A stretch of 25,161 bases of DNA, from positions 1 to 25,161 of the forward strand of contig DRHD01000007.1 of NCBI GenBank assembly GCA_011049795.1, read 5' to 3'. Position numbers and translations under genes: made by a program. Origin of the DNA: Porticoccus sp. (GTDB lineage Bacteria; Pseudomonadota; Gammaproteobacteria; Pseudomonadales; Porticoccaceae). The notes beneath the pieces were generated by a model. The model searched no databases. It saw only the letters and a program-made list of their open reading frames with translations, and was not told where the DNA came from. This document shows, piece after piece, positions 1-8,152 of the stretch (within the stretch, counting starts at the first letter, position 1; every line of letters starts with the position of its first letter).

Positions 1-511
1 CCCTACCTCCATCCACAACAACAATCTCAATATCTCTGGGCAGCCGGTAATGCTGTAGCCCATCATCACTCAGAATCAGATCACAATTGGTCTGCTCCAT
101 GAGGGACAAAGCGGCCCTATACCGATCAGGGTCAACAACGACTGGGCAAGCACTGGCGAGCAGTAATGGCTCGTCGCCCACCTCATCAGCAGCTGACTCT
201 GTTGTGGTCACCAGTATGGGGTACTCCGATGCATTACCCCCATAACCTCGGCTGATAACGCCTGGTCGATAACCCTGCTGTTTAAAGTGCGCCACTAAGG
301 CCAAGAGTAACGGGGTCTTTCCCGTGCCACCCACAGTAATGTTCCCCACGACAATCACTGGTATCTTCAAAGAAGAATTAGGGACCAGTTGTTGGTGATA
401 ATATCGACGAATATTGACGACCAGTCGAAACAGCCACGAAAATGGCACTAGGATAAGCGTCCAACTTATACGACGATTCCATGCCCTTTCGAGTGACGTA
501 GAAAAGCTCAT
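1..511 (-). CDS. lpxK: Tetraacyldisaccharide 4'-kinase LpxK (3' part missing)
   Basis: LpxK phosphorylates the 4' position of the tetraacyldisaccharide lipid A precursor at the inner membrane, giving lipid IVA. Only the first 170 codons are in the window; the gene runs off the left edge. Visible are an N-terminal hydrophobic segment (about residues 18-33, ILVPFSWLFRLVV), the P-loop VGGTGKT at residues 60-66, the conserved SRGYGG stretch, GDEPLL, and SDDGLQHYRL (148-157), all typical of LpxK. The ATG at 511 gives an N-terminus that aligns with E. coli LpxK, although no strong Shine-Dalgarno precedes it. It lies 28 bases after msbA on the same strand, the usual msbA-lpxK pairing, so it is probably cotranscribed and translated from the msbA message. 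Family assignment is secure. Confidence 0.96.
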   Translation of the reverse strand, partial: MSFSTSLERAWNRRISWTLILVPFSWLFRLVVNIRRYYHQQLVPNSSLKIPVIVVGNITVGGTGKTPLLLALVAHFKQQGYRPGVISRGYGGNASEYPILVTTTESAADEVGDEPLLLASACPVVVDPDRYRAALSLMEQTNCDLILSDDGLQHYRLPRDIEIVVVDGGR

Positions 512-539
512 AGGGTTTAGTTAACAACCATCACGCGGG

Positions 540-2402
540 TTACGATTCATCAGAAAACTGCTTGCTGTGAAGCTGAGAATAACGGCCTTTCAATGCCAGC
601 AACTGTTGATGAGTGCCCTGTTCAACAATTTTTCCCTGATCCATCACCAGGATGCGGTCAGCATTTTCAATGGTGCTTAGACGGTGTGCGATAACAAAGG
701 TGGTTCGACCTTGCATGACCTCATCCAATGCCGCCTGAATATGCCGTTCAGATTCTGTATCCAATGCTGAGGTAGCTTCATCCAGGATTAAAATGGGTGC
801 ATTTTTTAATAGCGCTCTGGCAATGGCCAGACGCTGCCGCTGGCCCCCGGACAACATCACGCCCTCATCACCAATGGGGGTCTCAAAGCCCTCGGGCAAC
901 TTCTCGATAAACTCCAAAGCATGGGCTGCCTTGGCTGCAGCGCGGACTTCTTCCGGTGAGCACTTCGCAAGAGCACCATAAGCAATATTGTTATACACCG
1001 TATCGTTGAACAGGGTGACTTTTTGTGAAACCAGGGCGATATGGCTGCGCAGGTTTTCTAGCTTATAGTCATTTACATCCATGCCATCAAGCAGAATTTT
1101 TCCTTCTCCATGGTTATAGAAACGAGGAATCAAACTGACCAAAGTGGTTTTACCACTGCCAGACCGCCCCACCAGTGCAATGGTTTCTCCAGCAGCCACC
1201 TTTAGGTCTATACCATTAATGACATTACCCACTTCAGCCGAGTAGGCAAAACTAACGTCTTTGAATTCAAATGCCCCCTTAACCGCACTGCGCTCCACAG
1301 TGCCATGATCAGGCTCTTCCATCTCGTCTAATGTGGCAAATAGTGTATTTGCCGCAGCAACGCCCCGTTGAATACTCCTATTTACTTCAGACAACTGGCG
1401 TATGGGCTTGGCCAACAGCGCTGCAGAGCCCAAAAACTTAACAAATTCACCACCACTCATATCGGCCAGCACTACCGGGTCCAAAGCAAGCCACATTAAC
1501 AATGACAACGACATGGCCACCAGCATCTGAATAATCGGCGAGCTGATACCCTCAGCAACCGCCATTTTCATGTGCTGGCGGCGATTATATTTAGTCACAT
1601 CCCGCATGCGCTGCTGTTCATACTCCACGCCACCAAAAAGATGCATCTCCCGGTAGCCGTTTACCACCTCCTGAGTAATATGGGTCACATCACCGACAGA
1701 GGACTGAATACGCTGACTTAACAATCTAAAACGTTTGCTCACGATGGTGACAACGAAGCCAATGACTGGCAATACAATTACGAAGATAGCCGCCAATCGC
1801 CAGTTAATGTAAAACAAATAGCTGATTAACCCGATAACCAGTGCGCCTTCACGGATAATTAACTTTAAAGAACTTGTGGCAGCACTTGTCACTTGAGAAA
1901 CGTGAAAAGTCATTCGAGTCACTAGGTGGCCAGACATACTGGCATCAAAATAACTGCTTGGTAGCCGAGTGTATTTATTGAATACTTCTGTACGGAGATT
2001 AAAAACCAGAATTTGAGCCACATAGGTCATGAAATAGCCGCCCACAAAGAAACCTAATCCTCGGACCACGGCAATACAAAACATTAGCAGTGGAATAATC
2101 CACCGACTTTTCGAAATAGCGTCTTCACCACCTATCCAACTCGCCAGAGTCGCAGTGAAGCCTGTATCAACATTGAGAACTTGCGCTGACGTTGTCGCAT
2201 CATCAACCGACAAGGCATTGATTGTGTTGACGGTATAACCAAACAAATCAACGAAAGCGATTTCCATTGCGGAAAATAGCATTAACCCAATAACGCTCAG
2301 TAAAAAAATACCCCAGTAACGCTTGAGGTAAGAAAGTAGTCTTAAATAAACCGCTAGCCCAGACATTTGCGGGTGATCGGGTTCGGGTATGGACTTCGCC
2401 AC
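540..2402 (-). CDS. msbA: Lipid A export ABC transporter MsbA (ATP-binding/permease)
   Basis: MsbA is a half-size ABC exporter that flips core-lipid A across the inner membrane as a homodimer. The 620-residue product has six membrane helices in the first ~340 residues, then a nucleotide-binding domain: Walker A GRSGSGKTT (Lys418), signature LSGGQ (517-521), Walker B ILILDE (Asp541, Glu542) and the switch His573 in IAHRLST. It is about 40 residues longer than E. coli MsbA, partly from a long polar periplasmic loop between TM1 and TM2 (roughly residues 57-97). The start is GTG at 2402, overlapping the exbD TAG by one base (TAGTG), with a GAGGAG Shine-Dalgarno five bases upstream inside exbD. 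This implies translational coupling. Position between exbD and lpxK supports MsbA over other ABC exporters. Confidence 0.95.
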   Translation of the reverse strand: MAKSIPEPDHPQMSGLAVYLRLLSYLKRYWGIFLLSVIGLMLFSAMEIAFVDLFGYTVNTINALSVDDATTSAQVLNVDTGFTATLASWIGGEDAISKSRWIIPLLMFCIAVVRGLGFFVGGYFMTYVAQILVFNLRTEVFNKYTRLPSSYFDASMSGHLVTRMTFHVSQVTSAATSSLKLIIREGALVIGLISYLFYINWRLAAIFVIVLPVIGFVVTIVSKRFRLLSQRIQSSVGDVTHITQEVVNGYREMHLFGGVEYEQQRMRDVTKYNRRQHMKMAVAEGISSPIIQMLVAMSLSLLMWLALDPVVLADMSGGEFVKFLGSAALLAKPIRQLSEVNRSIQRGVAAANTLFATLDEMEEPDHGTVERSAVKGAFEFKDVSFAYSAEVGNVINGIDLKVAAGETIALVGRSGSGKTTLVSLIPRFYNHGEGKILLDGMDVNDYKLENLRSHIALVSQKVTLFNDTVYNNIAYGALAKCSPEEVRAAAKAAHALEFIEKLPEGFETPIGDEGVMLSGGQRQRLAIARALLKNAPILILDEATSALDTESERHIQAALDEVMQGRTTFVIAHRLSTIENADRILVMDQGKIVEQGTHQQLLALKGRYSQLHSKQFSDES

Positions 2403-2824
2403 TATGACTCCTCGTCAGGCTGTTTTGTTGTTATTTTTAGATGAACAAAGCCTATTTTACCCGCTGCATCCATGGCTGTAACCACCGATTGGTGAGAAGT
2501 ATTAGCATCAGCCGTAATCGTCAGGGGTAATTCAGTATTACCTAAGGAGACTTCTTCCAGTGACTTCATCAGGGTCTTGAGCTGACGGTTGATGAGTTGC
2601 TTACCATTAATGGTGTAGTCACCATTCTTGCCAATCAGAATTTCTATGCCGTCGGCTGGTGTTTCTACCACCTCGCCATCAGCTTCAGGAAGGTCAAGAA
2701 TCAAGTGGGACTCTTTGGTAAAGGTGGTGGATACCATAAAGAAAATCAGCAACAGAAACACCACATCAATCAGCGGTGTCAGATTTACATTGTTATCGAC
2801 CTTCTTCTGACGCCGAAACCTCAC
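2402..2824 (-). CDS. exbD: ExbD/TolR-type biopolymer transport protein
   Basis: A 140-residue ExbD/TolR family protein. These proteins pair with an ExbB/TolQ channel and use the proton gradient to energise envelope processes. The sequence shows a basic N-terminus, one membrane helix beginning NLTPLIDVVFLLLIFFMV with the family's essential Asp (Asp20), and a periplasmic domain to the C-terminus. The start is GTG, and GTGA forms a four-base overlap with the exbB stop, so the pair is probably translationally coupled. Its location directly before msbA-lpxK is a known arrangement in Pseudomonas-like gammaproteobacteria, where the pair is not next to tonB; no TonB gene is seen here. The partner protein and transported substrate cannot be told from sequence. 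TolR is an alternative name, but no tol-pal genes are present. Confidence 0.9.
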   Translation of the reverse strand: MRFRRQKKVDNNVNLTPLIDVVFLLLIFFMVSTTFTKESHLILDLPEADGEVVETPADGIEILIGKNGDYTINGKQLINRQLKTLMKSLEEVSLGNTELPLTITADANTSHQSVVTAMDAAGKIGFVHLKITTKQPDEES

Positions 2825-3471
2825 GCAGTATGGGCCTCTTTTACGCGCACGTCTTCAGGGCGTAAAACACGATCACCGTGCAAGGCATCCACAAGCTTTA
2901 TGGCCTGGTCTTCCATTTCGACGACCAAGGTATCCACCCTTCGTTCGAAGAAACGGTGGAAGATCAGCGCTGGAATAGCCACGCTCAAACCAGCTGCAGT
3001 AGTAATCAGTGCTTCAGAAATACCCCCAGCCAATACACCTGCATTACCGGTCCCCTCAATCATAATGGCGGTAAAAACTTTGATCATACCGATGACGGTG
3101 CCCAGTAGACCAAGTAATGGTGCAATAGCAGCAATAGTGCCCAGCGGGGCCAAATGCTTTTCCAGCTCATGAACCACCTGACAAGCAGCTTCTTCAATAC
3201 TGTCTTTCATCACTTCGCGACCATGACCAGAATTACTAATACCGGCTGCCAGAATCGTTCCCAGGCAAGAGGAGCTACGGAGTTGATGGATATTTTCCTT
3301 GGTCAACTGATCCTGTTTAAGCCAATGCCACACCTGACCCAACAGGGTTGGAGGAATAACCTTTGACGGACGTAGTGTCCAATACCGTTCAAAGGCAATC
3401 GCAATGGCAACAATTGATGAAAGAATAATTGGCAGCATTAGCCAGCCACCAGCAACAACAAGTTCGTACAC
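2821..3471 (-). CDS. exbB: ExbB/TolQ/MotA-family proton channel protein
   Basis: Inner-membrane ExbB/TolQ-type protein that forms the proton channel with the ExbD partner. Features are an N-terminal membrane helix (GGWLMLPIILSSIVAIAIAF), a long cytoplasmic segment, then two conserved helices, LAPLGTIAAIAPLLGLLGTVIGM and ISEALITTAAGLSVAIPALIF. I prefer the GTG at 3471 (216 aa), because family members in this operon start with a short M-x-E-L-V-x-x-GGW and a G-rich GGGGGGCGGAC precedes it. An in-frame ATG at 3516 would add 15 residues and has no good ribosome site. It overlaps exbD by four bases (GTGA). A dyad at 3533-3557 lies just upstream and could serve this operon. The channel role is family knowledge; the process powered is unknown. 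Confidence 0.9.
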   Translation of the reverse strand: MYELVVAGGWLMLPIILSSIVAIAIAFERYWTLRPSKVIPPTLLGQVWHWLKQDQLTKENIHQLRSSSCLGTILAAGISNSGHGREVMKDSIEEAACQVVHELEKHLAPLGTIAAIAPLLGLLGTVIGMIKVFTAIMIEGTGNAGVLAGGISEALITTAAGLSVAIPALIFHRFFERRVDTLVVEMEDQAIKLVDALHGDRVLRPEDVRVKEAHTA

Positions 3472-3532
3472 GTCCGCCCCCCAACCTGTGTAAAACAGGC
3501 CAAAACTGTACCACATTCGATGATAGCCAAGT

Positions 3533-3557
3533 ACCTTTAACCCGGATATTTAAAGGT
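3533..3557. repeat. 8-9-8 dyad upstream of exbB
   Basis: ACCTTTAA at 3533-3540 and its exact reverse complement TTAAAGGT at 3550-3557 flank a nine-base centre. It lies in the gap between comEC and exbB, 16 bases before the upstream ATG and 61 before the preferred GTG. It could be an operator for exbB-exbD-msbA-lpxK or an AT-rich RNA hairpin in the leader. It does not resemble a Fur box. Confidence 0.4.
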
Positions 3558-3659
3558 TGATTAAGGTTTACGAGAAACGGTTCACAGAGCTCCAAGCTAA
3601 AGAATACGAGTGTATTTTAAATAGCCCGAAACTGACTACGCTGAAGGCCATCATGCTGA

Positions 3660-5939
3660 TCAATACCAATATCGTCTGGACTGAGAACGCGCTTCTGTCA
3701 CCGAGATAAGTCCCGAATCACTCCACGTAAATGTTAAAGCGCCGGACTCAGCCGTATTCCACAGCCTTGAACCTTGCCGTTGATAGCGTTCTGTCACAGC
3801 TGATGCAGGATGTCCAAAATGGTGTTGATAACCCGCCGAAAATACGACATTGGCTGGACTCAAGTGCTTCACGAAATCATTAGAGGATGAAGTTTTACTG
3901 CCGTGGTGTGGTGCGACAAGTAAGATCACGGGCGTAGCCAGTTGAGGATTGTTCAACAGCCGACGTTCTACCACCGCTTCGATATCACCGGGTAGAAGAA
4001 TTGATTGATCAGCATATTGTATTTGCAACACACAAGAACGGTTGTTATTGCTACTTTCCCCTTGTTTCGTTGGATGGAGAAAGCTAAATATCACCTCATC
4101 CCACACCCATGTTTTACCGCTTCGACAAAATTCAGAGCTGATCTCATCCTGCTCATGAACCTCACTCAGATCGAGCACCTCACCCACATACAGCTGTGAT
4201 GGTAAAAACTGCCCTAACAACCCGGCCGTACCGCCAGCATGATCATTATCACTATGACTGACAACCAGCATATCCAATACTGAAGCCCCCTGCCTTCGTA
4301 AAAAAGGCGCTACCACGGCACTCCCTGTACTGAAGCCTTTATCGAAACTGGTTCCCGTATCGTAAACCAGTGTGTGGTGACGGGTTTGAACCACTACAGA
4401 CAACCCCTGCCCCACATCCAGTACCGTCACAACCAGAGGGTGTGAATGACCAGAAGGTATCAACAAAAGGCTCAGTGCCAATGGCACACAGAGATACCGA
4501 CCCGGAATACCGCGCGGCAATAAAATGAGGCCAACAACCAGAACCAATGTATAAACAATGAGCCCCGAAAGTGGCCATGGAGAATATCGAGGGAGGAAAT
4601 CCAGAGAAGGCACTGCCTCTATCATCGTTATGAAAAGTTCCAATTGCCATCCAGCAGCACGCCAGAACCAACCAGAGAGCGTGGTACTCATAGGAAAAGT
4701 GATTGCAGCCAATAAACATAGAGGCACTACCAGAAAACTAACCCAGGGAATTGCTACTAAATTCACCAGAGGGGACAACCAGGCAATGGGTAAAAAACAA
4801 ACCATTAATGGCAACAGTAATACGGCAAAAACCAGCCACTGAATCTTTAACAAAGTCTGCCAGTGCGATCTGTGGATAGTCTTAGGCACCAACCATAACA
4901 AACCAGCAACAGCCCCGAATGACAGCCAAAAACCTGCACCAAAAATGGCAAGGGGATCAACCATGGCCACACCGGCTAATGCAGCTCCGAATCCCAAACC
5001 ACGACTCACATGGCGATTAATGAGTAACACCACAATAGCTACAACTACCATGATCAAGGCGCGCTGAGTCGGTAAGCTAAAACCCGCCATGGCACTATAA
5101 AAAATTACAACGATCAGGGATAAAACACTTCCCCAATAACGGACAGTAAATGGCCGGCCAAACAACCCCAGGAGCTTGGCCAATAACGCCCCCAGGCTAT
5201 AACTCAGCAATGCCACAAGACCTATATGCAACCCAGATATCACCACTAGGTGAACAACACCGGATAGCGCTAACCTGTCCCAGAGCTGGGATGATATCAA
5301 TGACCGATCGCCAAGTGTTAGGGCAAGAATTAACGCCTTACCACCCTCATCAACCGGCAATGACTGAATAGCCTCACGCAATTGAAAGCGCAGACTATTT
5401 ACAGAAGAATGGTAGGAAATAATGCGATTTTCTTCGGTGTCTCTCACATAGCCGGTGGCAGAAATGCCCTGCCGTATCAGCCAGGCATGATAATCAAAAC
5501 CACCTGGGTTAACCGTGCCTCTGGGCCTTCGCAGCCTCACACGCAACCGCCACACCTGACCAGGTATCAATGTAGCATCATGGTAATACCAGCTGAGACG
5601 TAACATTTTGAGGTCATGGGGCGTATCGTCACCCCTAAGTCGAAAATTAAACCGAACCCGGTGACCATCACTTACCGGTAGCCCAACCACTTCGCCCGTC
5701 ACTAAAAAATCGGACGGACTAACCTCCTCAGGCAACTGATGGGACAGCGCATACTGCCCCCAACAAACACCATAAAGAATACCCCACACAAAAAAGACAA
5801 ATAGCTTGAAACGTAACGCATGCATAAAAACACAGGCGAAAAAAATTCCTATTAACCAGGGTATCCCAGGTAATTGAGGCCAAAGTCCAACAGAGAAAAT
5901 CCCAAGAGCAAAACTGTATACAGCAAACATACGAGACAT
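3660..5939 (-). CDS. comEC: ComEC/Rec2-family DNA internalisation protein
   Basis: ComEC forms the inner-membrane channel through which single-stranded DNA enters during natural transformation. The 759-residue protein is full length for gammaproteobacteria. It has N-terminal membrane helices (about residues 5-60) followed by a soluble DUF4131-type segment. The multi-helix competence domain follows (about 200-490, including LSGVVHLVVISGLHIGL). The C-terminal domain is metallo-beta-lactamase-like, with metal motif HSDNDHAGG (His562, Asp564, Asp566, His567) and a second motif APHHGSKTSSS. The ATG at 5939 is used; Met4 is an alternative. It is divergent from the phospholipase gene and followed by exbB after ~190 bases. 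Competence itself cannot be inferred, since no other com or pil genes are in view. Confidence 0.93.
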   Translation of the reverse strand: MSRMFAVYSFALGIFSVGLWPQLPGIPWLIGIFFACVFMHALRFKLFVFFVWGILYGVCWGQYALSHQLPEEVSPSDFLVTGEVVGLPVSDGHRVRFNFRLRGDDTPHDLKMLRLSWYYHDATLIPGQVWRLRVRLRRPRGTVNPGGFDYHAWLIRQGISATGYVRDTEENRIISYHSSVNSLRFQLREAIQSLPVDEGGKALILALTLGDRSLISSQLWDRLALSGVVHLVVISGLHIGLVALLSYSLGALLAKLLGLFGRPFTVRYWGSVLSLIVVIFYSAMAGFSLPTQRALIMVVVAIVVLLINRHVSRGLGFGAALAGVAMVDPLAIFGAGFWLSFGAVAGLLWLVPKTIHRSHWQTLLKIQWLVFAVLLLPLMVCFLPIAWLSPLVNLVAIPWVSFLVVPLCLLAAITFPMSTTLSGWFWRAAGWQLELFITMIEAVPSLDFLPRYSPWPLSGLIVYTLVLVVGLILLPRGIPGRYLCVPLALSLLLIPSGHSHPLVVTVLDVGQGLSVVVQTRHHTLVYDTGTSFDKGFSTGSAVVAPFLRRQGASVLDMLVVSHSDNDHAGGTAGLLGQFLPSQLYVGEVLDLSEVHEQDEISSEFCRSGKTWVWDEVIFSFLHPTKQGESSNNNRSCVLQIQYADQSILLPGDIEAVVERRLLNNPQLATPVILLVAPHHGSKTSSSNDFVKHLSPANVVFSAGYQHHFGHPASAVTERYQRQGSRLWNTAESGALTFTWSDSGLISVTEARSQSRRYWY

Positions 5940-5971
5940 CCTTGTCTACGAACACATTACTCATAATAAAA

Positions 5972-6065
5972 CTGACTCTAGTATAGCCCTATCGCCAATC
6001 ACTCTGATTAAATTCCGAGTCAGAGCAAACAGTCTTGTGATTTTTCAACTTTCAGGGTTGGCGAT
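5972..6065. repeat. Nested inverted repeats in comEC/phospholipase divergent region
   Basis: The 197-base region between the divergent genes holds several paired words. ATCGCCAA (5991-5998) pairs with TTGGCGAT (6058-6065). CTCTGA (6003-6008) pairs with TCAGAG (6020-6025). CTGACTC (5972-5978) pairs with GAGTCAG (6017-6023). They may be operator half-sites for one or both promoters. A TATACT hexamer on the minus strand in this region lacks a matching -35. No function is claimed. Confidence 0.3.
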
Positions 6066-6136
6066 TCAGGTTTTCTACCCCAGAATAGAACCACTTTTGT
6101 GATAACCGCTTTTTGGCTTCAGTATTGGTTTCAGTC

Positions 6137-7297
6137 ATGGGTAAAAAAAATAACGGCAAGGCAAAAATTGGATTAGTCCTTTCTGGGGGCGGAGCCAGGG
6201 CGGCCTATCAAGTGGGCGTACTCAAAGCAGTTGCAGAGATACTACCCAAAGAGACCAACAATCCCTTCCCCATCATTTGCGGTACCTCCGCAGGGGCTAT
6301 CAATACCCTCGCTATTGCCGGGCGTGCAGGCCCCTTTCGTTTGCGCATCAAAAAACTGGAAGCCATCTGGCGACAACTAGATGCCAAGAGCGTCTATCGA
6401 ACAGACTTTTTTGGGGTGCTGAAAAACAGTCTCAATATGTTTTTCTCGTTTTTCCACAGCGGCTATGCGCTGGGCAAACCTAAAGCGCTTTTGGATAACA
6501 CCCCGTTGCGAGTGCTACTGGAAAATTATATTCGTTTCCGCCACGTGGAAGAGGCTATCGCCAGTGGTGAACTCGAGGCTGTCAGTATTACTGCTGTCAG
6601 TTACAGTACCGGTAAGTCGGTAACTTTTTTTCAGGGAACTGAAGCACACGAACCCTGGGAGCGATCCAGACGAATTGGTGTTCATACCGACCTCACCATA
6701 GACCACCTAATGGCCTCCTCGGCCATCCCCACATTGTTCCCCGCCATACAAATCGGCGATCGATACTTTGGTGATGGCGCCGTCAGGCAGTTGAAACCAC
6801 TCAGTCCGGCCTTACACCTTGGCGCAGAGAAGATATTTGTCATCGGTGTCAGTGACAACCCCATTCATAAAGGCCAGCAGCCACTAATCAAGCACTCGCC
6901 GTCTATTGCACAAATCATTGGCCATATGTTTAACAGCGCCTTTATCGATAGTATTGAAGGTGACCTGGAAACCTTAAAAAGTATCAATCGGCTCGCTGAA
7001 AAAATGACCGAAGAAGAGCGGGAGAAAAGAGGTGTAGGTGATCTTAGGCCGGTAGAATTTCTGGCCATTTTACCATCGCAACCCATCGACAAGCTCGCTT
7101 CTGACTACCTTCACGAACTACCAAAGAGCATCAAAATCTTTCTGAGATTAACGGGAGCAACCACCCAAGGTGGCGGTGTTAGTGCCGCGAGTTATGTCAT
7201 GTTTTCCCGAGGGTTTTGTCGTAATTTACTCGATCTAGGCTATAAAGATGGCATGGCCCAAAAGGATGCCATACTCAAGTTCTTCGATATCGAATAG
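6137..7297 (+). CDS. Patatin-like phospholipase
   Basis: A 386-residue patatin-family lipid acyl hydrolase, predicted to cleave acyl chains from phospholipids with a Ser-Asp dyad. Seen are the oxyanion glycine loop LSGGGARAAYQVGVL (from residue 15), the nucleophile motif GTSAG (Ser51) and the DGA motif (Asp213). No signal peptide is evident, so it is probably cytoplasmic or peripherally membrane bound. I start it at ATG 6137, just before the conserved KIGLVLSGGG strand. A TTG at 6113 would add eight residues but has no Shine-Dalgarno either. The gene stands alone: divergent from comEC, and 188 bases before the YccA gene. The substrate, and whether it belongs to the secreted ExoU-like or the housekeeping branch, cannot be decided here; lack of an export signal favours the latter. 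Confidence 0.9.
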   Translation: MGKKNNGKAKIGLVLSGGGARAAYQVGVLKAVAEILPKETNNPFPIICGTSAGAINTLAIAGRAGPFRLRIKKLEAIWRQLDAKSVYRTDFFGVLKNSLNMFFSFFHSGYALGKPKALLDNTPLRVLLENYIRFRHVEEAIASGELEAVSITAVSYSTGKSVTFFQGTEAHEPWERSRRIGVHTDLTIDHLMASSAIPTLFPAIQIGDRYFGDGAVRQLKPLSPALHLGAEKIFVIGVSDNPIHKGQQPLIKHSPSIAQIIGHMFNSAFIDSIEGDLETLKSINRLAEKMTEEEREKRGVGDLRPVEFLAILPSQPIDKLASDYLHELPKSIKIFLRLTGATTQGGGVSAASYVMFSRGFCRNLLDLGYKDGMAQKDAILKFFDIE

Positions 7298-7306
7298 TTC
7301 GCCTGG

Positions 7307-7356
7307 ATGCTGTTTTGCCCAGCATAACCTGTGTAGACCCGACTAAGCCCTACACA
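7307..7356 (+). terminator. Two tandem hairpins after the phospholipase gene
   Basis: Just after the stop codon there are two stem-loops. ATGCTG/CAGCAT occupies 7307-7325 with a 7-base loop. TGTGTAG/CTACACA occupies 7330-7356 with a 13-base loop. Neither is followed by a T-run on the plus strand, so a classic intrinsic terminator is doubtful. They might mark the 3' end of the message or stabilise it. Confidence 0.3.
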
Positions 7357-7416
7357 AAACACGACAAAAAACCCTACTAAATCACTCTCTTTATGCGTAT
7401 AACCCTGTCTTGCTGA

Positions 7417-7444
7417 TTGATTTGAAACTTCTAGCTTGTAAGAT
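7417..7444 (+). promoter_or_regulatory. Candidate sigma-70 promoter for the yccA-like gene
   Basis: TTGATT (7417-7422), a 16-base spacer and TAAGAT (7439-7444) resemble -35 and -10 boxes. Transcription would start near 7451, about 35 bases before the ATG at 7486. The call is by eye only. Confidence 0.35.
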
Positions 7445-7485
7445 GTGTCCAACATTACGATTCAATTAAAGAGGAAAATTTAGGT

Positions 7486-8136
7486 ATGGCCTACGATAAA
7501 GCGATTGTCTCCACCGCACTCGACCCCGCCGTCACCAAAGTACTGCGCAATACCTACCTATTGCTTTCCATGACGCTGGCTTTCAGCGCAGCAATGAGCT
7601 GGGTGGCCATCGCTGTTAATGCACCCTTCATGGGCTTGTGGATGCTGTTACCCTATATCGGCTGTCTATGGATGGTAGAGAAGAATAAGAACAGCACTGC
7701 CGGGCTCTTTTGGGTCTTTGCACTGACAGGCTGGATGGGTTTTACCCTAGGTCCCATTATTAGCTATTATCTAGCAACTTCCGGGGCAGAAACCGTTATG
7801 ACCGCCTTGGGTGGCACAGCCCTTATCTTCTTTGCCTGTTCCGGCTATGTACTCATTACTCGTAAAGAGCTCTCTTTTATGAGCGGCTTTTTAATGACCG
7901 GCATTATCGTGGCTTTTGTTGCAGCAATAGCCAACGTCTTCCTGCAAATTCAGGGGCTATCACTGGCAATTTCCTGTGTATTCCTCATACTTGCCTCCGG
8001 CATCATTATGTGGCAGACCAGTGCCATTATTCATGGCGGTGAGCGCAACTATATCTCTGCCACTGTGACCCTCTTCGTTATGCTCTTCAATGTCTTCACC
8101 AGTTTGTTGCACCTGCTGGGTCTAAGCAGCGACTAA
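7486..8136 (+). CDS. yccA: Bax inhibitor-1/YccA family inner-membrane protein
   Basis: A 216-residue integral membrane protein with about seven hydrophobic helices. It matches the Pseudomonas/E. coli YccA branch of the BI-1 (TMBIM) family. Characteristic are LRNTYLLLSMTLAFSAAMSW near the N-terminus, the ALTGWMGFTLGPIISYYL stretch, YVLITRKELSFMSGF, and near the C-terminus WQTSAIIHGGERNYISATVTLFVMLFNVFTSLLHLLG. In E. coli YccA is a substrate and modulator of the FtsH protease; the eukaryotic relatives are calcium-leak channels. The ATG at 7486 has an AGAGGA Shine-Dalgarno a short distance upstream and a plausible promoter before that. The gene is followed almost at once by the tusE-like reading frame, the usual gammaproteobacterial neighbourhood for TusE. 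The exact substrate or ion role here is unknown. Confidence 0.93.
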   Translation: MAYDKAIVSTALDPAVTKVLRNTYLLLSMTLAFSAAMSWVAIAVNAPFMGLWMLLPYIGCLWMVEKNKNSTAGLFWVFALTGWMGFTLGPIISYYLATSGAETVMTALGGTALIFFACSGYVLITRKELSFMSGFLMTGIIVAFVAAIANVFLQIQGLSLAISCVFLILASGIIMWQTSAIIHGGERNYISATVTLFVMLFNVFTSLLHLLGLSSD

Positions 8137-8152
8137 TCACCGACAGAAGACA

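Noticed and set aside
2597..3172. Plus-strand open frame of 191 codons opposite exbD/exbB
   Set aside because: It runs antisense across two clearly coding overlapping genes, and its translation is low-complexity Ser/Lys/Thr-rich sequence with no recognisable domain.
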